From Fulvivirga ulvae (GTDB lineage Bacteria; Bacteroidota; Bacteroidia; Cytophagales; Cyclobacteriaceae), in assembly GCF_021389975.1 (NCBI RefSeq), contig NZ_CP089981.1:6039501-6103500 (forward strand): a stretch of DNA of 64,000 nucleotides, in the 5' to 3' direction. Positions within the stretch are counted from its first letter, which is position 1. Each line of letters opens with the position of its first letter. Shown here piece by piece: positions 37,601 to 45,819 of the stretch. The position numbers and the translations under genes are program-made. The notes under the pieces are model-generated. The model was given only the letters and a program-made list of their open reading frames with translations. It ran no database searches and was not told the DNA's origin.

Positions 37601-38051
37601 AATTAACAATTAGATTTGAAGCATTCACTCCTGAAAATGTAGCGTTTTGATTCTCTAAGACTCCATCAACAGTTATGGTTCCACTTAAAATAATTGATAA
37701 ATCATCTCCTCCTCCATTGTTAATTCTAAAAACTCCTCCTGCCTCAACTTCAAGTTGCCCTGCTATTCTGAACTGATCTATATCAATGTTAGTGGATATA
37801 GATACTGAATGTACATTTCTAACAGCCGTTCTGTCTGCGCTTGCAGAGGTTGGGAAGTCATCTGCAGGAACCCATGAAGCCCCATTAAACCGCTCCCAAG
37901 TGTCAGCGTCGTCCCAGGCACCGGAATTCCTGGTTCTATATTCGTTAACACCCTGTGATAAAACAAAAAAAGGGATAAAATAAAGGAATGTTATGGCTAC
38001 AATTAATTTATTCACATCAATCTTGATTAAATAACTATAAAGATACATCAA
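34671..38051 (-). CDS. Large T9SS-secreted surface protein
   Basis: The 1126-residue protein has an N-terminal signal/membrane segment (about 15-33), then TRNSGAWDDADTWERFNG, a motif common at the start of Bacteroidota surface beta-helix proteins. About 600 residues of repetitive beta-strand sequence follow (many SGDFR, LNLSG, NGTLNMTDG-like units). A middle region has WNLIGNPYPSPVFWDNG, often seen before T9SS tails. The end is a T9SS type A domain (VYPVPAADFINIT, RSGIYLLVCNINGQVVSKRI). It is likely an adhesin or surface-layer component. Its position inside the polysaccharide locus suggests a link between the glycan and this protein. Confidence 0.82.
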   Translation of the reverse strand: MMYLYSYLIKIDVNKLIVAITFLYFIPFFVLSQGVNEYRTRNSGAWDDADTWERFNGASWVPADDFPTSASADRTAVRNVHSVSISTNIDIDQFRIAGQLEVEAGGVFRINNGGGDDLSIILSGTITVDGVLENQNATFSGVNASNLIVNSGGTYRHLYTTSSGEPPVASWDANSTFEISGFTTTLSVSGNNWTQQFGNVIIDCSALASDQSVSLGGKIQQINGDFIVNSTGSGQVRLNNVESSIINVSGDFRVLGSSNFNINRDGDLTLNISGDMLFNTSRNTLLASYGQTTINLSGSFTMDNTPGTIMNCGLGSGRTTLNVEGDVNITGGTLTEMGSASQGNINFIGNPTSQTQYFTRTGSILNTINYLIEADAIVDLTRNAILGLGDLTVSGVLMVGGLSTDGAIQAYPANSGNIRNGGTRTYNPGSVIIYNGEDVQYLGNGHPGSESPGVDVIINNPNGIEFADNFSELTVTGDLTLQAGNLIVGNNKSLVLNGDLISSSFITVTSTSDITINGTGDFGTFPFPNGDQSLRDFTLDRSSGTVEIQNSLTVNGTLNMTDGDLLLGGDELTLNGEYNRTNGNFSVEDNCIVSIGGSGSLSSFNFLPSGNRFNSFLLTRAGASTGLLSAIELTVLLSVENGATFNSNGFLTLISSADDSFVDARIGPLVDGSSVVGDVTIQRYMSQEGNINRYISSPVQNATVAQLQDDFSITGGFTGTSFPCTGCNNNSHSLRYYLEAANGSISNGYLGYPNSSNTETLETGRGYLAYMWEDVQVSWDLVGNVNSGDIDLNITHTVSTPVNPDADGWNLIGNPYPSPVFWDNGSGWSKTDIAPVIYVPDNASGLFRTWDADSQSGDLPNGVVALGQAFWVYAETTDASLTINENAKTALSGSFFRKGTNEWQELTISLTYDNFTDNSFIIIREDAKPGYEPGRDAPKLQGELFSVSVMENPGERKCVRFATDNSDGTWIYIKAVNEGDYTLTMNSDNSFIEDQHLYLYDIYTGEKYSLSETKTINFTVDSNKESKGARFVLRKNDHNQSVVESPPVNVYPVPAADFINITAYAGVPTHVRIIDSRGRVVYPEVRIDENGDRISAVVDMSGLRSGIYLLVCNINGQVVSKRIIKE

Positions 38052-38162
38052 ATTCTATTAACTAATAAACGTGTACGGTATTAATTAAAGTCGGAAAGAT
38101 TCCACTCAAAACCTACCATAGTCAATTTTTATTAAATACTGACACATATTTCATAGTAACCA

Positions 38163-39275
38163 TCAAATTAAAGATTTAATAGCCTGAATAACAGCGTTTT
38201 GCTGTTCAAAAGTCAGATTTGACCCTGATGGTAAACAAAGACCTCTTTCAAACAACTTTTCACAAACACCGCTTCCGTAATAAGGAACTCCTTCAAATAC
38301 AGGCTGTTTATGCATTGGTTTCCATAATGGGCGAACCTCAATATTTTTCCTGTCAAGAGCTATTCTAATATGTTCAACAGAAACTTCAGGAGATAAAGTG
38401 ATAGTGGTTAACCACCTGTTAGAAAAATGACCTTTGGGTTCTTCTAAAAAGGAAATGCCATCCTGAGATAAATTTTGCAAATAAAAGTTGTAAACTTTCC
38501 TTCTTTGATTTATTCTCTCATTTAAGACCGTCATCTGTCCTCTACCTATGCCTGCACATATATTACTCATTCTGTAGTTAAATCCTATTTCAGAATGTTC
38601 ATAATGAGGTGCTTCATCTCTGGCTTGGGTAGCAAGGAATTTAGCCTTCTGTATGTATTGAAGGTGCTTTGAGATTAGTGCTCCTCCTCCGGAAGTGGTA
38701 ATTATTTTATTCCCATTAAACGAAAAGATACCAATATCCCCGAAAGTTCCTAATTTTTGTCCCTTATATTTAGAACCTAGCGCCTCAGCTGCATCTTCAA
38801 TAACAGGGATTTCATACTCACGTGCAATAGTAAGTATTTCGTCCATTTTTGCAGGCATACCATATAGATGTACTAATATTATAGCCTTTGGCTTTTTCCC
38901 TTTGGTAATACGATCGGCAATCGCGACTTTTAAAAGCTCGGGATCCATATTCCAGGTATCACTCTCTGAATCCACAAATACCGGAGAAGCTTTAAGATAA
39001 ACAATTGGATTGCATGAACCTGAAAATGTAAAGGAACTACATATTACCTCATCATTTTCTTTTACCCCCAAAATTATCAATGCCAGATGAATCGCGGCAG
39101 TACCTGAACTTAAAGCAGCTGCATGATATCCATCTGTAAATAAAGACAGATCACACTCAAACCCTTCAATGTTTGGACCGACCGGGGATATCCAGTTAGT
39201 TCTAAAGGCTTCATTTATATACTCCAATTCCTTTTCTCCCATATGGGGTGAAGATAAATATATTCTCTCCTCCAT
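38163..39275 (-). CDS. DegT/DnrJ/EryC1 aminotransferase (PglE/LegC-like)
   Basis: This 370-residue PLP-dependent sugar aminotransferase has Lys190 in FSFNGNKIITTSGGGAL as the Schiff-base lysine, with EDAAEALGSKYKGQKLG and SSGTAAIHLALIILGV as cofactor-pocket blocks. It is expected to aminate the 4-keto sugar made by the PglF-like dehydratase. The adjacent PglD-like acetyltransferase and PglC-like transferase genes support a role in UDP-di-N-acetylbacillosamine synthesis. A 111-base gap separates it from the giant T9SS gene. Confidence 0.9.
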   Translation of the reverse strand: MEERIYLSSPHMGEKELEYINEAFRTNWISPVGPNIEGFECDLSLFTDGYHAAALSSGTAAIHLALIILGVKENDEVICSSFTFSGSCNPIVYLKASPVFVDSESDTWNMDPELLKVAIADRITKGKKPKAIILVHLYGMPAKMDEILTIAREYEIPVIEDAAEALGSKYKGQKLGTFGDIGIFSFNGNKIITTSGGGALISKHLQYIQKAKFLATQARDEAPHYEHSEIGFNYRMSNICAGIGRGQMTVLNERINQRRKVYNFYLQNLSQDGISFLEEPKGHFSNRWLTTITLSPEVSVEHIRIALDRKNIEVRPLWKPMHKQPVFEGVPYYGSGVCEKLFERGLCLPSGSNLTFEQQNAVIQAIKSLI

Positions 39276-39703
39276 TATATTCTAGTGTTTTTTTGATTAT
39301 CTCTATTTGAATAGTTTTCCTGTAATAGGAATGCCGGTATTAACAGAAGCATCAGTAGTGGATTAACTAAAAGTCGGTGTAAAAATGATATTAAAGGACC
39401 ATTGTAGGTAGTATAAGATTTGATTATAATATATGGCACTAAAATAAAAACTATTGCAATAATTAAGATATACATAGAAAATACAACGTATTTCTTCTTT
39501 CCAAAAACTCCATATATTAGTAATATTACTAACAAATTATTAGTAAAAAATCGTATGGACCTACCTATTGCAAACGCTGAAAAATCTGATAGTTCAAATA
39601 CTTTAAGCCAACCATGAATTTCGCGTTGAAAAATATAACTTCCAGCTAAAGCTGTAATACAAGCGAAAATTAATACCATCCTCCTACCCGGCGGAACCCT
39701 CAT
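39275..39703 (-). CDS. Exosortase F system-associated membrane protein
   Basis: The 142-residue protein has about four membrane helices (VLIFACITALAGSYIFQ, NNLLVILLIYGVFG, YVVFSMYILIIAIVFIL, NPLLMLLLIPAFLL). Small multi-helix proteins of this kind directly follow xrtF in many Bacteroidota and are annotated as exosortase F-associated. It overlaps the 3' end of xrtF by 20 bases, indicating translational coupling. I recognise it mainly by partner and topology. No catalytic motif is visible. Confidence 0.72.
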   Translation of the reverse strand: MRVPPGRRMVLIFACITALAGSYIFQREIHGWLKVFELSDFSAFAIGRSIRFFTNNLLVILLIYGVFGKKKYVVFSMYILIIAIVFILVPYIIIKSYTTYNGPLISFLHRLLVNPLLMLLLIPAFLLQENYSNRDNQKNTRI

Positions 39704-40235
39704 TACTATTAATTTTATATAGTTTATTTATCCATACATACCAAAGATAAAAGACGGCAAAATAAATAAATGCGGTAAAAAAGTATTTATGTGCGAAGTA
39801 CATAAACTCTGGCAAATGAATAGCTACAGAAAATAAAATCACAATCCTGAGCAAATTAACAAGGTGAATAACAACTAAACCTACTGGTAAAAACCAAACC
39901 AACCTTGTTCTTAAATGCCCAAAGGAAAATAAAAATGCAACAAATATAATAGCCACGTTAGCACCATTGCACCCTTCATACACACTCAATATCACATTAT
40001 TTCCATTTAAAAGAATATCGATTGAGCTATGTCCAGCACTTTCTGAAGGAGATGTTGCATAACCTAATAAATCCAGCAATAACACCGATTGATCAGTAAC
40101 CCATTCTGTTAATGGATCCGGTTGAGGCGAAAAAAAGCTTATATATAATCCATAACATAAATTAAGAATAGCATAAATCACTAAAAACTTAACGAGAAAC
40201 GTAATGGCCGGCTTAAACTCTTTAAAAAAACTCAT
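39684..40235 (-). CDS. xrtF: Exosortase family protein XrtF
   Basis: The 183-residue membrane protein is a predicted cysteine transpeptidase/protease that processes C-terminal sorting signals. The catalytic triad is readable: Cys89 in VYEGCNGANVAI, Arg130 in HLVNLLRIV, and His149 in MYFAHKYFF, all within the usual helices. Several membrane helices flank them. It lies two bases after the PglD-like gene and overlaps its partner gene. The natural substrate of XrtF is not established. The tiny sorting-signal protein about 5 kb downstream is a candidate. Confidence 0.88.
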   Translation of the reverse strand: MSFFKEFKPAITFLVKFLVIYAILNLCYGLYISFFSPQPDPLTEWVTDQSVLLLDLLGYATSPSESAGHSSIDILLNGNNVILSVYEGCNGANVAIIFVAFLFSFGHLRTRLVWFLPVGLVVIHLVNLLRIVILFSVAIHLPEFMYFAHKYFFTAFIYFAVFYLWYVWINKLYKINSNEGSAG

Positions 40236-40237
40236 GC

Positions 40238-40873
40238 CTACTTTATAGCCTTTGCAGGAACCCCTACCGCAGTCACATTTGCAGGAATATCTTTGGCTAC
40301 CACAGCACCTGCCCCTATGATACTATTTTCTCCAATGGTCACCAAATTTATAATTTTTGCACCAGTGCCCACATAGACTCCCTCTTTTATAATAACTTCC
40401 CCTGAAATATTGACAGTTGGCATAAAAGAGGCATAGTTCTCTATAACTGTATCATGACCTATTGTGCATGAAAGATTGAGAATCACATGTTTTCCAATTT
40501 TTATATCACAGGTTATTATATTTCCAGCAGCTATGATTGTTCCCTCTCCTATATCAACCGATGACTCTTCCCCAATTATAACTTGCGGATGGATAAGAAT
40601 CGGATAGGTCAATTTTTTATTCGGTGCTACATAATTAACTATCTCCCTCTTTATTTTTGGATTACCTATTGCAAAAACTATCCCTAGCTGTTCATTAAAG
40701 TGAAGAAGTTGGTCTTTTCCTCCAAGTACTTTATAATTGGCAACTTTGGCATTTGCATTATCATCAAAAAAACCAATGAATTCATACTCCTTTGAAACTT
40801 TGTTCATTGCGTTTATCAAAGTAAGTACCTCTCGCCCAAAACCTCCAGCACCATAAATTGCAATTTTCTTCAT
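40238..40873 (-). CDS. Sugar O/N-acetyltransferase (PglD/NeuD family)
   Basis: The 211-residue protein has an N-terminal Rossmann-like domain (IAIYGAGGFGREVLTLINAM) and a left-handed beta-helix of hexapeptide repeats (IGEGTIIAAGNIITCDIKIG, VYVGTGAKIINLVTIGE, IIGAGAVVAKDIPA). PglD members acetylate UDP-4-amino sugars to UDP-di-N-acetylbacillosamine; NeuD members O-acetylate sialic acids. The linked PglF-, PglE- and PglC-like genes favour PglD. It sits between the PglC-like gene and xrtF. Confidence 0.88.
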   Translation of the reverse strand: MKKIAIYGAGGFGREVLTLINAMNKVSKEYEFIGFFDDNANAKVANYKVLGGKDQLLHFNEQLGIVFAIGNPKIKREIVNYVAPNKKLTYPILIHPQVIIGEESSVDIGEGTIIAAGNIITCDIKIGKHVILNLSCTIGHDTVIENYASFMPTVNISGEVIIKEGVYVGTGAKIINLVTIGENSIIGAGAVVAKDIPANVTAVGVPAKAIK

Positions 40874-40897
40874 ATTATATGTTTTTTGATAATATTA

Positions 40898-41515
40898 TTA
40901 ATACTTGCTATCGACATCTCCAGTAAATCTTTCCATAGTAACAGTACCCTCTGCATTGATCCCCTCCGCTTTCAGAACCTTTCTAACGGTAAGAAGCAAT
41001 ATTCTAACATCTAATAAAAAGGACTGATGATTTACATACCACACATCGTATTCAAATTTTTTTTCCCATGATATAGTATTTCTACCATTAACCTGCGCCC
41101 ACCCGGAAAGTCCAGGTTTCACATCGTGCCTTCTACGTTGAAATCTATTGTATAGGGGCAGGTAATCCACAAGCAGAGGCCTCGGTCCTATAAAGGACAT
41201 ATCCCCTTTTAAGATATTTATTAATTGCGGCAGTTCATCCAATGATGATCTACGAATAAATCCCCCAATCCATGTCAAACGATCTTTATCCGGTAATAAA
41301 TTTCCAACTGCATCTCTCTCATCGGTCATCGTTTTAAATTTAATTAGATTGAATATTCTTTCATCTTTACCAGGACGAGGTTGCACAAAAAAAACTTCAT
41401 TTCTGTTGAATAAAATCAAAAGGAAAATACATAGAACAAATAAAGGTAATAATATGATCAGGGCTATAAAAGCAACTGCTCTGTCTATCAATCCTTTTAA
41501 AAATTTCCTATACAT
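40898..41515 (-). CDS. Initiating phosphoglycosyl transferase (PglC-like)
   Basis: The 205-residue monotopic PGT has an N-terminal hydrophobic re-entrant helix (AFIALIILLPLFVLCIFLLI), RPGKDERIFNLIKFKTMTD and RSSLDELPQLINILKGDM with the catalytic Asp-Glu pair, then FIGPRPLLVDYL and GLSGWAQVNGRN. This small PglC-type core transfers a phospho-sugar, probably UDP-di-N-acetylbacillosamine, to undecaprenyl phosphate, starting repeat-unit assembly. It overlaps the following GT4 gene by 8 bases. Confidence 0.92.
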   Translation of the reverse strand: MYRKFLKGLIDRAVAFIALIILLPLFVLCIFLLILFNRNEVFFVQPRPGKDERIFNLIKFKTMTDERDAVGNLLPDKDRLTWIGGFIRRSSLDELPQLINILKGDMSFIGPRPLLVDYLPLYNRFQRRRHDVKPGLSGWAQVNGRNTISWEKKFEYDVWYVNHQSFLLDVRILLLTVRKVLKAEGINAEGTVTMERFTGDVDSKY

Positions 41516-42677
41516 TAAGTTGTTTTTTATACTCTTTCACAATTTCCTCCCATAGGAAGTTTTGGGCGAATTTTTCAACCACCCGTTTTCTCGATTTTTT
41601 AGCCATTTCCCCCCTTAAGGAATGGTTATCTACCAGAAGATTCATAGCCTCATATAACTCCGTTACATTTTTTGAAGGGATCAAAAGGCCGGTCTTTAAA
41701 TGTGTTATAATTTCATTGCACCCATTTATATCTGAAGCAATACATGCCACTTCCATAGCACATGCTTGTAAAACTACATTAGGAAATCCCTCCCTATAGC
41801 TAGGAAAAACAAAAACATCTGTAATTGCAAGGTAAGGCCTTATATCATGCTTAAAACCAATTGCAAAAACATTTGCATCATTTTCTATCGTTTGTCGTGT
41901 ATGACCATTTACAGGATTAAGATCATCCTCAAAATCACCTATCAAAAATAGTCTCAGTTTCTCAGATTTTTTTTTATTAAGTTTTTGAAAAGCTTCCACC
42001 AATTCGTTGATGCCTTTATCAGCCACAATCCTTCCTATATAAGTGAGGATCATACAATCGCCGTTAACTCCATATTCCTTTAATATGTTTTTCCCTGAAA
42101 GCTCCAAGTCTCTGCTTTTCTTAAAATAACTAGTATCAATCCCGTTTGAACTACCATAGCCAATAACGGATAGCTTATTGTTACCTCTAAACAAATTTTG
42201 CTCTATATACAGTTTTAACTTTTCTGAATTCGGGTAAACTTTTGTGGCACTCCAATAAGTTATTCTCTCAGTCCATTTTAAAATTAGCTTTTTTACACCT
42301 ACGCTTTCTGTTAATGGCATGCCGGCTACAGTATGAAACCGATGTGGAACCATGCATAACCATGCAGCCAGCATACCTAAGAGACCTGCTTTTGGTGTAT
42401 GAGTATGTACAATATCTATCTTTTCACGTCTAATGTAGCGAATTAAGCGCCATAAACATCGTAAATCATGCAGTGGAGTAACCTTCCTTGTAAACGGGAT
42501 AGTATAATGTGTTACATTTTCGCGCTGCACAAGTTCGTCGATTTCTGGCCCAGCAGAGCTAACTGTTAACACCTCAAACCCATGAGACTGAACATACAAC
42601 AGTTGCCCTTTAAGCAATACATTAAGAGAGGCGGGGATGGTAGTTATCCTCAGTAATTTAATTTTCCGAGATTTCAT
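41508..42677 (-). CDS. Glycosyltransferase family 4
   Basis: About 389 residues from the ATG at 42675-42677 (an upstream ATG would add 8). This GT-B enzyme has DIVHTHTPKAGLLGMLAAWL in the acceptor half and LTYIGRIVADKGINELVEAF in the donor half. FVFPSYREGFPNVVLQACAM provides the E-x7-E donor-binding element. It probably adds the second sugar of the repeat unit, since it is coupled to the PglC-like gene. Donor and linkage are unknown. It overlaps the deacetylase gene by 20 bases. Confidence 0.88.
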   Translation of the reverse strand: MKSRKIKLLRITTIPASLNVLLKGQLLYVQSHGFEVLTVSSAGPEIDELVQRENVTHYTIPFTRKVTPLHDLRCLWRLIRYIRREKIDIVHTHTPKAGLLGMLAAWLCMVPHRFHTVAGMPLTESVGVKKLILKWTERITYWSATKVYPNSEKLKLYIEQNLFRGNNKLSVIGYGSSNGIDTSYFKKSRDLELSGKNILKEYGVNGDCMILTYIGRIVADKGINELVEAFQKLNKKKSEKLRLFLIGDFEDDLNPVNGHTRQTIENDANVFAIGFKHDIRPYLAITDVFVFPSYREGFPNVVLQACAMEVACIASDINGCNEIITHLKTGLLIPSKNVTELYEAMNLLVDNHSLRGEMAKKSRKRVVEKFAQNFLWEEIVKEYKKQLNV

Positions 42678-43659
42678 TATTGAATAAATAAGCAATTTCA
42701 CCCATATTGAGAGATTTCATGCCATACTCGTCAGAAAGCGTCTTAGCATGTTCAACTATTTCAACCAACCCATCCAAATTATTCTTCGGAAAATGACCAA
42801 AGTTGTGAGGGTGCCACCATAGATGATAAACCTCCTTATTTAGGGCCGCCAAACTCATTTCTTTCTTTATTCTTTTGATCTTAAGATTGTTAAGAAACAA
42901 TTCTTTAGGATTATATGGTCTAAGTAAACGGCTCGCTGGCAAAAGTATAACGCCCATAGTTTGTTTAAGGCTTTCTATTTTATAAGATGTTTTACCCCCT
43001 ATGGAAAAGTATGCATCCATTCCTCTATTTAAGCGCTTCCATTTTGATTCATTGTGAGCACTATCTATTTGCCACCACCAATCTAAAGGGTTGGTACGTA
43101 CTATCTTAATACCCTCTTCAGCACATATTTTCAGATATTCAGGGTTATACTGATTTCTTGGAAAAACTAAAGATTCAAAATAAACATTTAATGATTTGGC
43201 CGCAACCTTCGCAGCCATAATATCACTATGAAACTGATTTGGTTGCTGTCCCATTTCATTGCAGTAGTAATGGGAAAAAGTATGTGTTCCAATCTCCTGT
43301 CCTTTAATTTTTTTAATTTGCTGTATTAAGGAGAAAGCATAATGAAATGGATCCATTTCTTCGCTATCGCCAATGCCGGTCTTTTCGATATAGTCATATG
43401 CCGATAAATATGAAAGGGCATAAGTTGGTTTAATAGTTGGCAGATTGTTAAGAAGTTCTGCTTTATTTTTATGCATAAGTAGCCCCACCGTTGCCCATGT
43501 AGCGTGGATATTATTACTCTGAAAAATGTCCAACATTTCCAAAATAACCTTCCTTGTGTTAAGGAAATAATCTACATACAAATCAAGTGGCCACTTTTCA
43601 AAACCTCCCCAGTGCAACTCAAAATCTAGTGAAATAACAAATATTCCTGTTTTATGCAT
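42658..43659 (-). CDS. Polysaccharide deacetylase (NodB-type)
   Basis: The 333-residue protein has the NodB motifs SLDFELHWGG (metal Asp) and EIGTHTFSHYYC (metal His pair), plus HLWWHPHNFGHF near the end. It has no signal peptide, so it probably acts on cytoplasmic or membrane-linked substrates. Such genes in polysaccharide loci trim N-acetyl groups during or after assembly. It overlaps both the GT4 gene downstream and the polymerase gene upstream. Confidence 0.85.
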   Translation of the reverse strand: MHKTGIFVISLDFELHWGGFEKWPLDLYVDYFLNTRKVILEMLDIFQSNNIHATWATVGLLMHKNKAELLNNLPTIKPTYALSYLSAYDYIEKTGIGDSEEMDPFHYAFSLIQQIKKIKGQEIGTHTFSHYYCNEMGQQPNQFHSDIMAAKVAAKSLNVYFESLVFPRNQYNPEYLKICAEEGIKIVRTNPLDWWWQIDSAHNESKWKRLNRGMDAYFSIGGKTSYKIESLKQTMGVILLPASRLLRPYNPKELFLNNLKIKRIKKEMSLAALNKEVYHLWWHPHNFGHFPKNNLDGLVEIVEHAKTLSDEYGMKSLNMGEIAYLFNNEISEN

Positions 43660-44458
43660 TATTTAAATATGGTATTCTCTTTCTTAATACTCTTTTTTTA
43701 TTTGCCATCCTCTCTCTATATCTCTTTAATTTTTGGGCATCCATAAGACTAATTATAACATACAAAAATAGTAGCATAACCTGGCTTTTTTGTCTGATTG
43801 CCAACCCAAGGTTACCAGATACCTGAGCCAGGGCAAGAGACACTGTAAAAAAGCTTATAAAAGTAGTTTTGACCATAAAATTACCTCTAACAATATAAAG
43901 AAGCCCCCCTTTAAAAATAAAATATAAAGAGATAAATAACAGAAAAACATTCTCAAAGGATACCACCAATCCCAATATACCAGGAGAGTCAAAAAACAAC
44001 GGACGATATAAAAAAGTGAATAGTTTCAAGGGAAGAGAATAATTACTAATATCAACTCCAGAAGTTGCCCTTGATAAAGATTCCGCTCGCTGATCAAACT
44101 CCATTCCTTCTGTCAATTCCTCTCCCTGTTCAATCCCAACAAAATTCATCACATCCTGGTATATGTAAATAAACGCTCCCACCGACAGGCTTATAACCAA
44201 CAATTTCGTTGCCCATCCTACCCCCTTGGAGCTAAATGTAAAGCCAATGGCCGTAGCAACAAGTATAACGAACATTACGTGAGGACGAACATGATAAACT
44301 ATTAACCCTCCCAAAAGTAATACCAACCATCTCTCTGAAACTCTATTTACACCATAAAAGTATAAGCCGATACCCATGAAAATAATAGCGCCCTTGCCAA
44401 AGGAGCCTGACCAGAAATGTAAGTTTGGAAGAAAAAAAGAACAACGTAAGCACATCAT
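43652..44458 (-). CDS. Wzy-like O-antigen polymerase, C-terminal part (frameshifted)
   Basis: The 268-codon membrane frame continues the polymerase after a one-base shift. The true junction is at the run of seven A at 44432-44438: removing one base joins GYDVLTLFFF directly to LPNLHFWSGSFGKGAIIFMG. The part has about six membrane helices and an extracytoplasmic loop with EGMEFDQRAESLSRATSGVD. The ATG at its apparent 5' end (MMCLRCSFF) is not a natural start. Whether the product is made depends on slippage at this run. Confidence 0.75.
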   Translation of the reverse strand: MMCLRCSFFLPNLHFWSGSFGKGAIIFMGIGLYFYGVNRVSERWLVLLLGGLIVYHVRPHVMFVILVATAIGFTFSSKGVGWATKLLVISLSVGAFIYIYQDVMNFVGIEQGEELTEGMEFDQRAESLSRATSGVDISNYSLPLKLFTFLYRPLFFDSPGILGLVVSFENVFLLFISLYFIFKGGLLYIVRGNFMVKTTFISFFTVSLALAQVSGNLGLAIRQKSQVMLLFLYVIISLMDAQKLKRYRERMANKKRVLRKRIPYLNNA

Positions 44459-44864
44459 ACCCCATAAAGCTATGCTTAAACAATATGCGTTCTCTGAAAA
44501 ACACGTAAAAGGACAAAAAACCTACAAACCCAAAAAAAGCAAAAACAACCATCATTGCCTCATAGGTAAATCCCAAATACTTAACAAATGGATACCCAAT
44601 CCATTCCACGAACGTAGTACTTGTACCGTAGAAATCCAGCCATGAATCACCGCGGAACCCCATTTCAATTTTTCTATAGTAGTTTCTTGAATCAGAACGG
44701 CTGAACTGAGCAACTATATAGTAGGCCAAAGAGAGTAAAAAATGATAGATGAGTATATTGTTCAAAAACTTCCTATCGATACGCTTATCCTTCTTGCTAA
44801 CTTTATTGATAAGTTCTGTGGATATAACCCAAAGTAAGATTAATATGACGAATGCATAGATCAT
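44343..44864 (-). CDS. Wzy-like O-antigen polymerase, N-terminal part (frameshifted)
   Basis: The natural start is most likely the ATG at 44862-44864, three bases after the preceding gene. The frame has helices (MIYAFVILILLWVISTELI, NILIYHFLLSLAYYIVAQF, MMVVFAFFGFVGFLSFYVFF) and the EpsG/Wzy-type loop SRSDSRNYYRKIEMGFRGDS. After the A run at 44432-44438 it drifts into unrelated sequence and stops at 44343. Joined with the next frame it gives a protein of about 400 residues and 10-11 helices, expected for a repeat-unit polymerase. Confidence 0.75.
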   Translation of the reverse strand: MIYAFVILILLWVISTELINKVSKKDKRIDRKFLNNILIYHFLLSLAYYIVAQFSRSDSRNYYRKIEMGFRGDSWLDFYGTSTTFVEWIGYPFVKYLGFTYEAMMVVFAFFGFVGFLSFYVFFRERILFKHSFMGYDVLTLFFFSSKLTFLVRLLWQGRYYFHGYRLILLWCK

Positions 44865-44866
44865 CT

Positions 44867-45814
44867 TTAAAATAATTCCAGATCTCCCAGACCGGGAGTC
44901 CATTTGCCAAAATTTAGAAAATCTTCTGTACCTTTATTCAGTTTTCTGACTGTTACCTCAGGGCCTATGCGAAGTTTATAACTTTTGTAACTAATGCGGC
45001 CAAATGTTTTATTATCACCCCATGATACATAATCAGCCTTAGTAAACTTCTGCACATCCTTTATCAGTTTTTTTATGCTCGTTATCTCCCCAAACATTTC
45101 GACAATTCTCAGTTCCTTTCCATATATACCCGTTCTAATACGAAAAATAATTCCCGAATTAGCAATTGAATCGTAATGTCCATAGTATGTAATAACCGGC
45201 ACATCTACATATCTCCATTTTAAAAAGTCGAATGAATATGGCGTATGCCATAACTCAGTTTCATTTTTAATTTCGAACTGCCTAAGTTTACCTGGCAGAT
45301 CAAACTTGTGCCCCTCATCCAGAGTTATGAATTCTGCATGAGACTTAGCACCAAGTCTGCTTCCTAACACTGAAAATGGTCGAAATATCCATAAATTAAC
45401 AGGTAATCGACCTACGTTTTCCCATCCCATTTTCAGGTAGCCGGCCTTACTAATTTTGTTGGGAGTATTGAATATAAAGTCGTATCCCTGCTTTATGCTC
45501 TCATCAACTAATCCCATGGTTAGTTTTCTAAATATCCCTTTCCCTCTATAATCCGGGTGTGTAGCAGTATCAACTGCTCTTAGAGTCTTTATGCATTCCT
45601 TACCTTTCATCCAATCCCACCTCAAAAATGCTCTTACTCCTGCTAATTTTTCATTTTCTTCCGCAAGCCATACAGGAGATTTGCCAAAAGGATTATTGAT
45701 ATGCTTCCACTTCCAATAATCTTCCGACTTTGGCATTAATGACTCTCCTAGAGATAATTTTAGCAGTTCAATTATAGCCGGTATATCCTTTTCAGTAGCC
45801 TCTCTTAACTTCAA
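44867..45814 (-). CDS. GNAT family N-acetyltransferase
   Basis: The 315-residue protein has an N-terminal GNAT domain (MKLREATEKDIPAIIELLK, TLRAVDTATHPDYRGKGIFRK with the acetyl-CoA loop, and FIFNTPNKISKAGYLKMGWE). The remainder (about 150-315) has no motif I recognise. In polysaccharide loci such enzymes N-acylate amino sugars. It precedes the polymerase by 2 bases. Confidence 0.82.
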   Translation of the reverse strand: MKLREATEKDIPAIIELLKLSLGESLMPKSEDYWKWKHINNPFGKSPVWLAEENEKLAGVRAFLRWDWMKGKECIKTLRAVDTATHPDYRGKGIFRKLTMGLVDESIKQGYDFIFNTPNKISKAGYLKMGWENVGRLPVNLWIFRPFSVLGSRLGAKSHAEFITLDEGHKFDLPGKLRQFEIKNETELWHTPYSFDFLKWRYVDVPVITYYGHYDSIANSGIIFRIRTGIYGKELRIVEMFGEITSIKKLIKDVQKFTKADYVSWGDNKTFGRISYKSYKLRIGPEVTVRKLNKGTEDFLNFGKWTPGLGDLELF

Positions 45815-45819
45815 AATAT

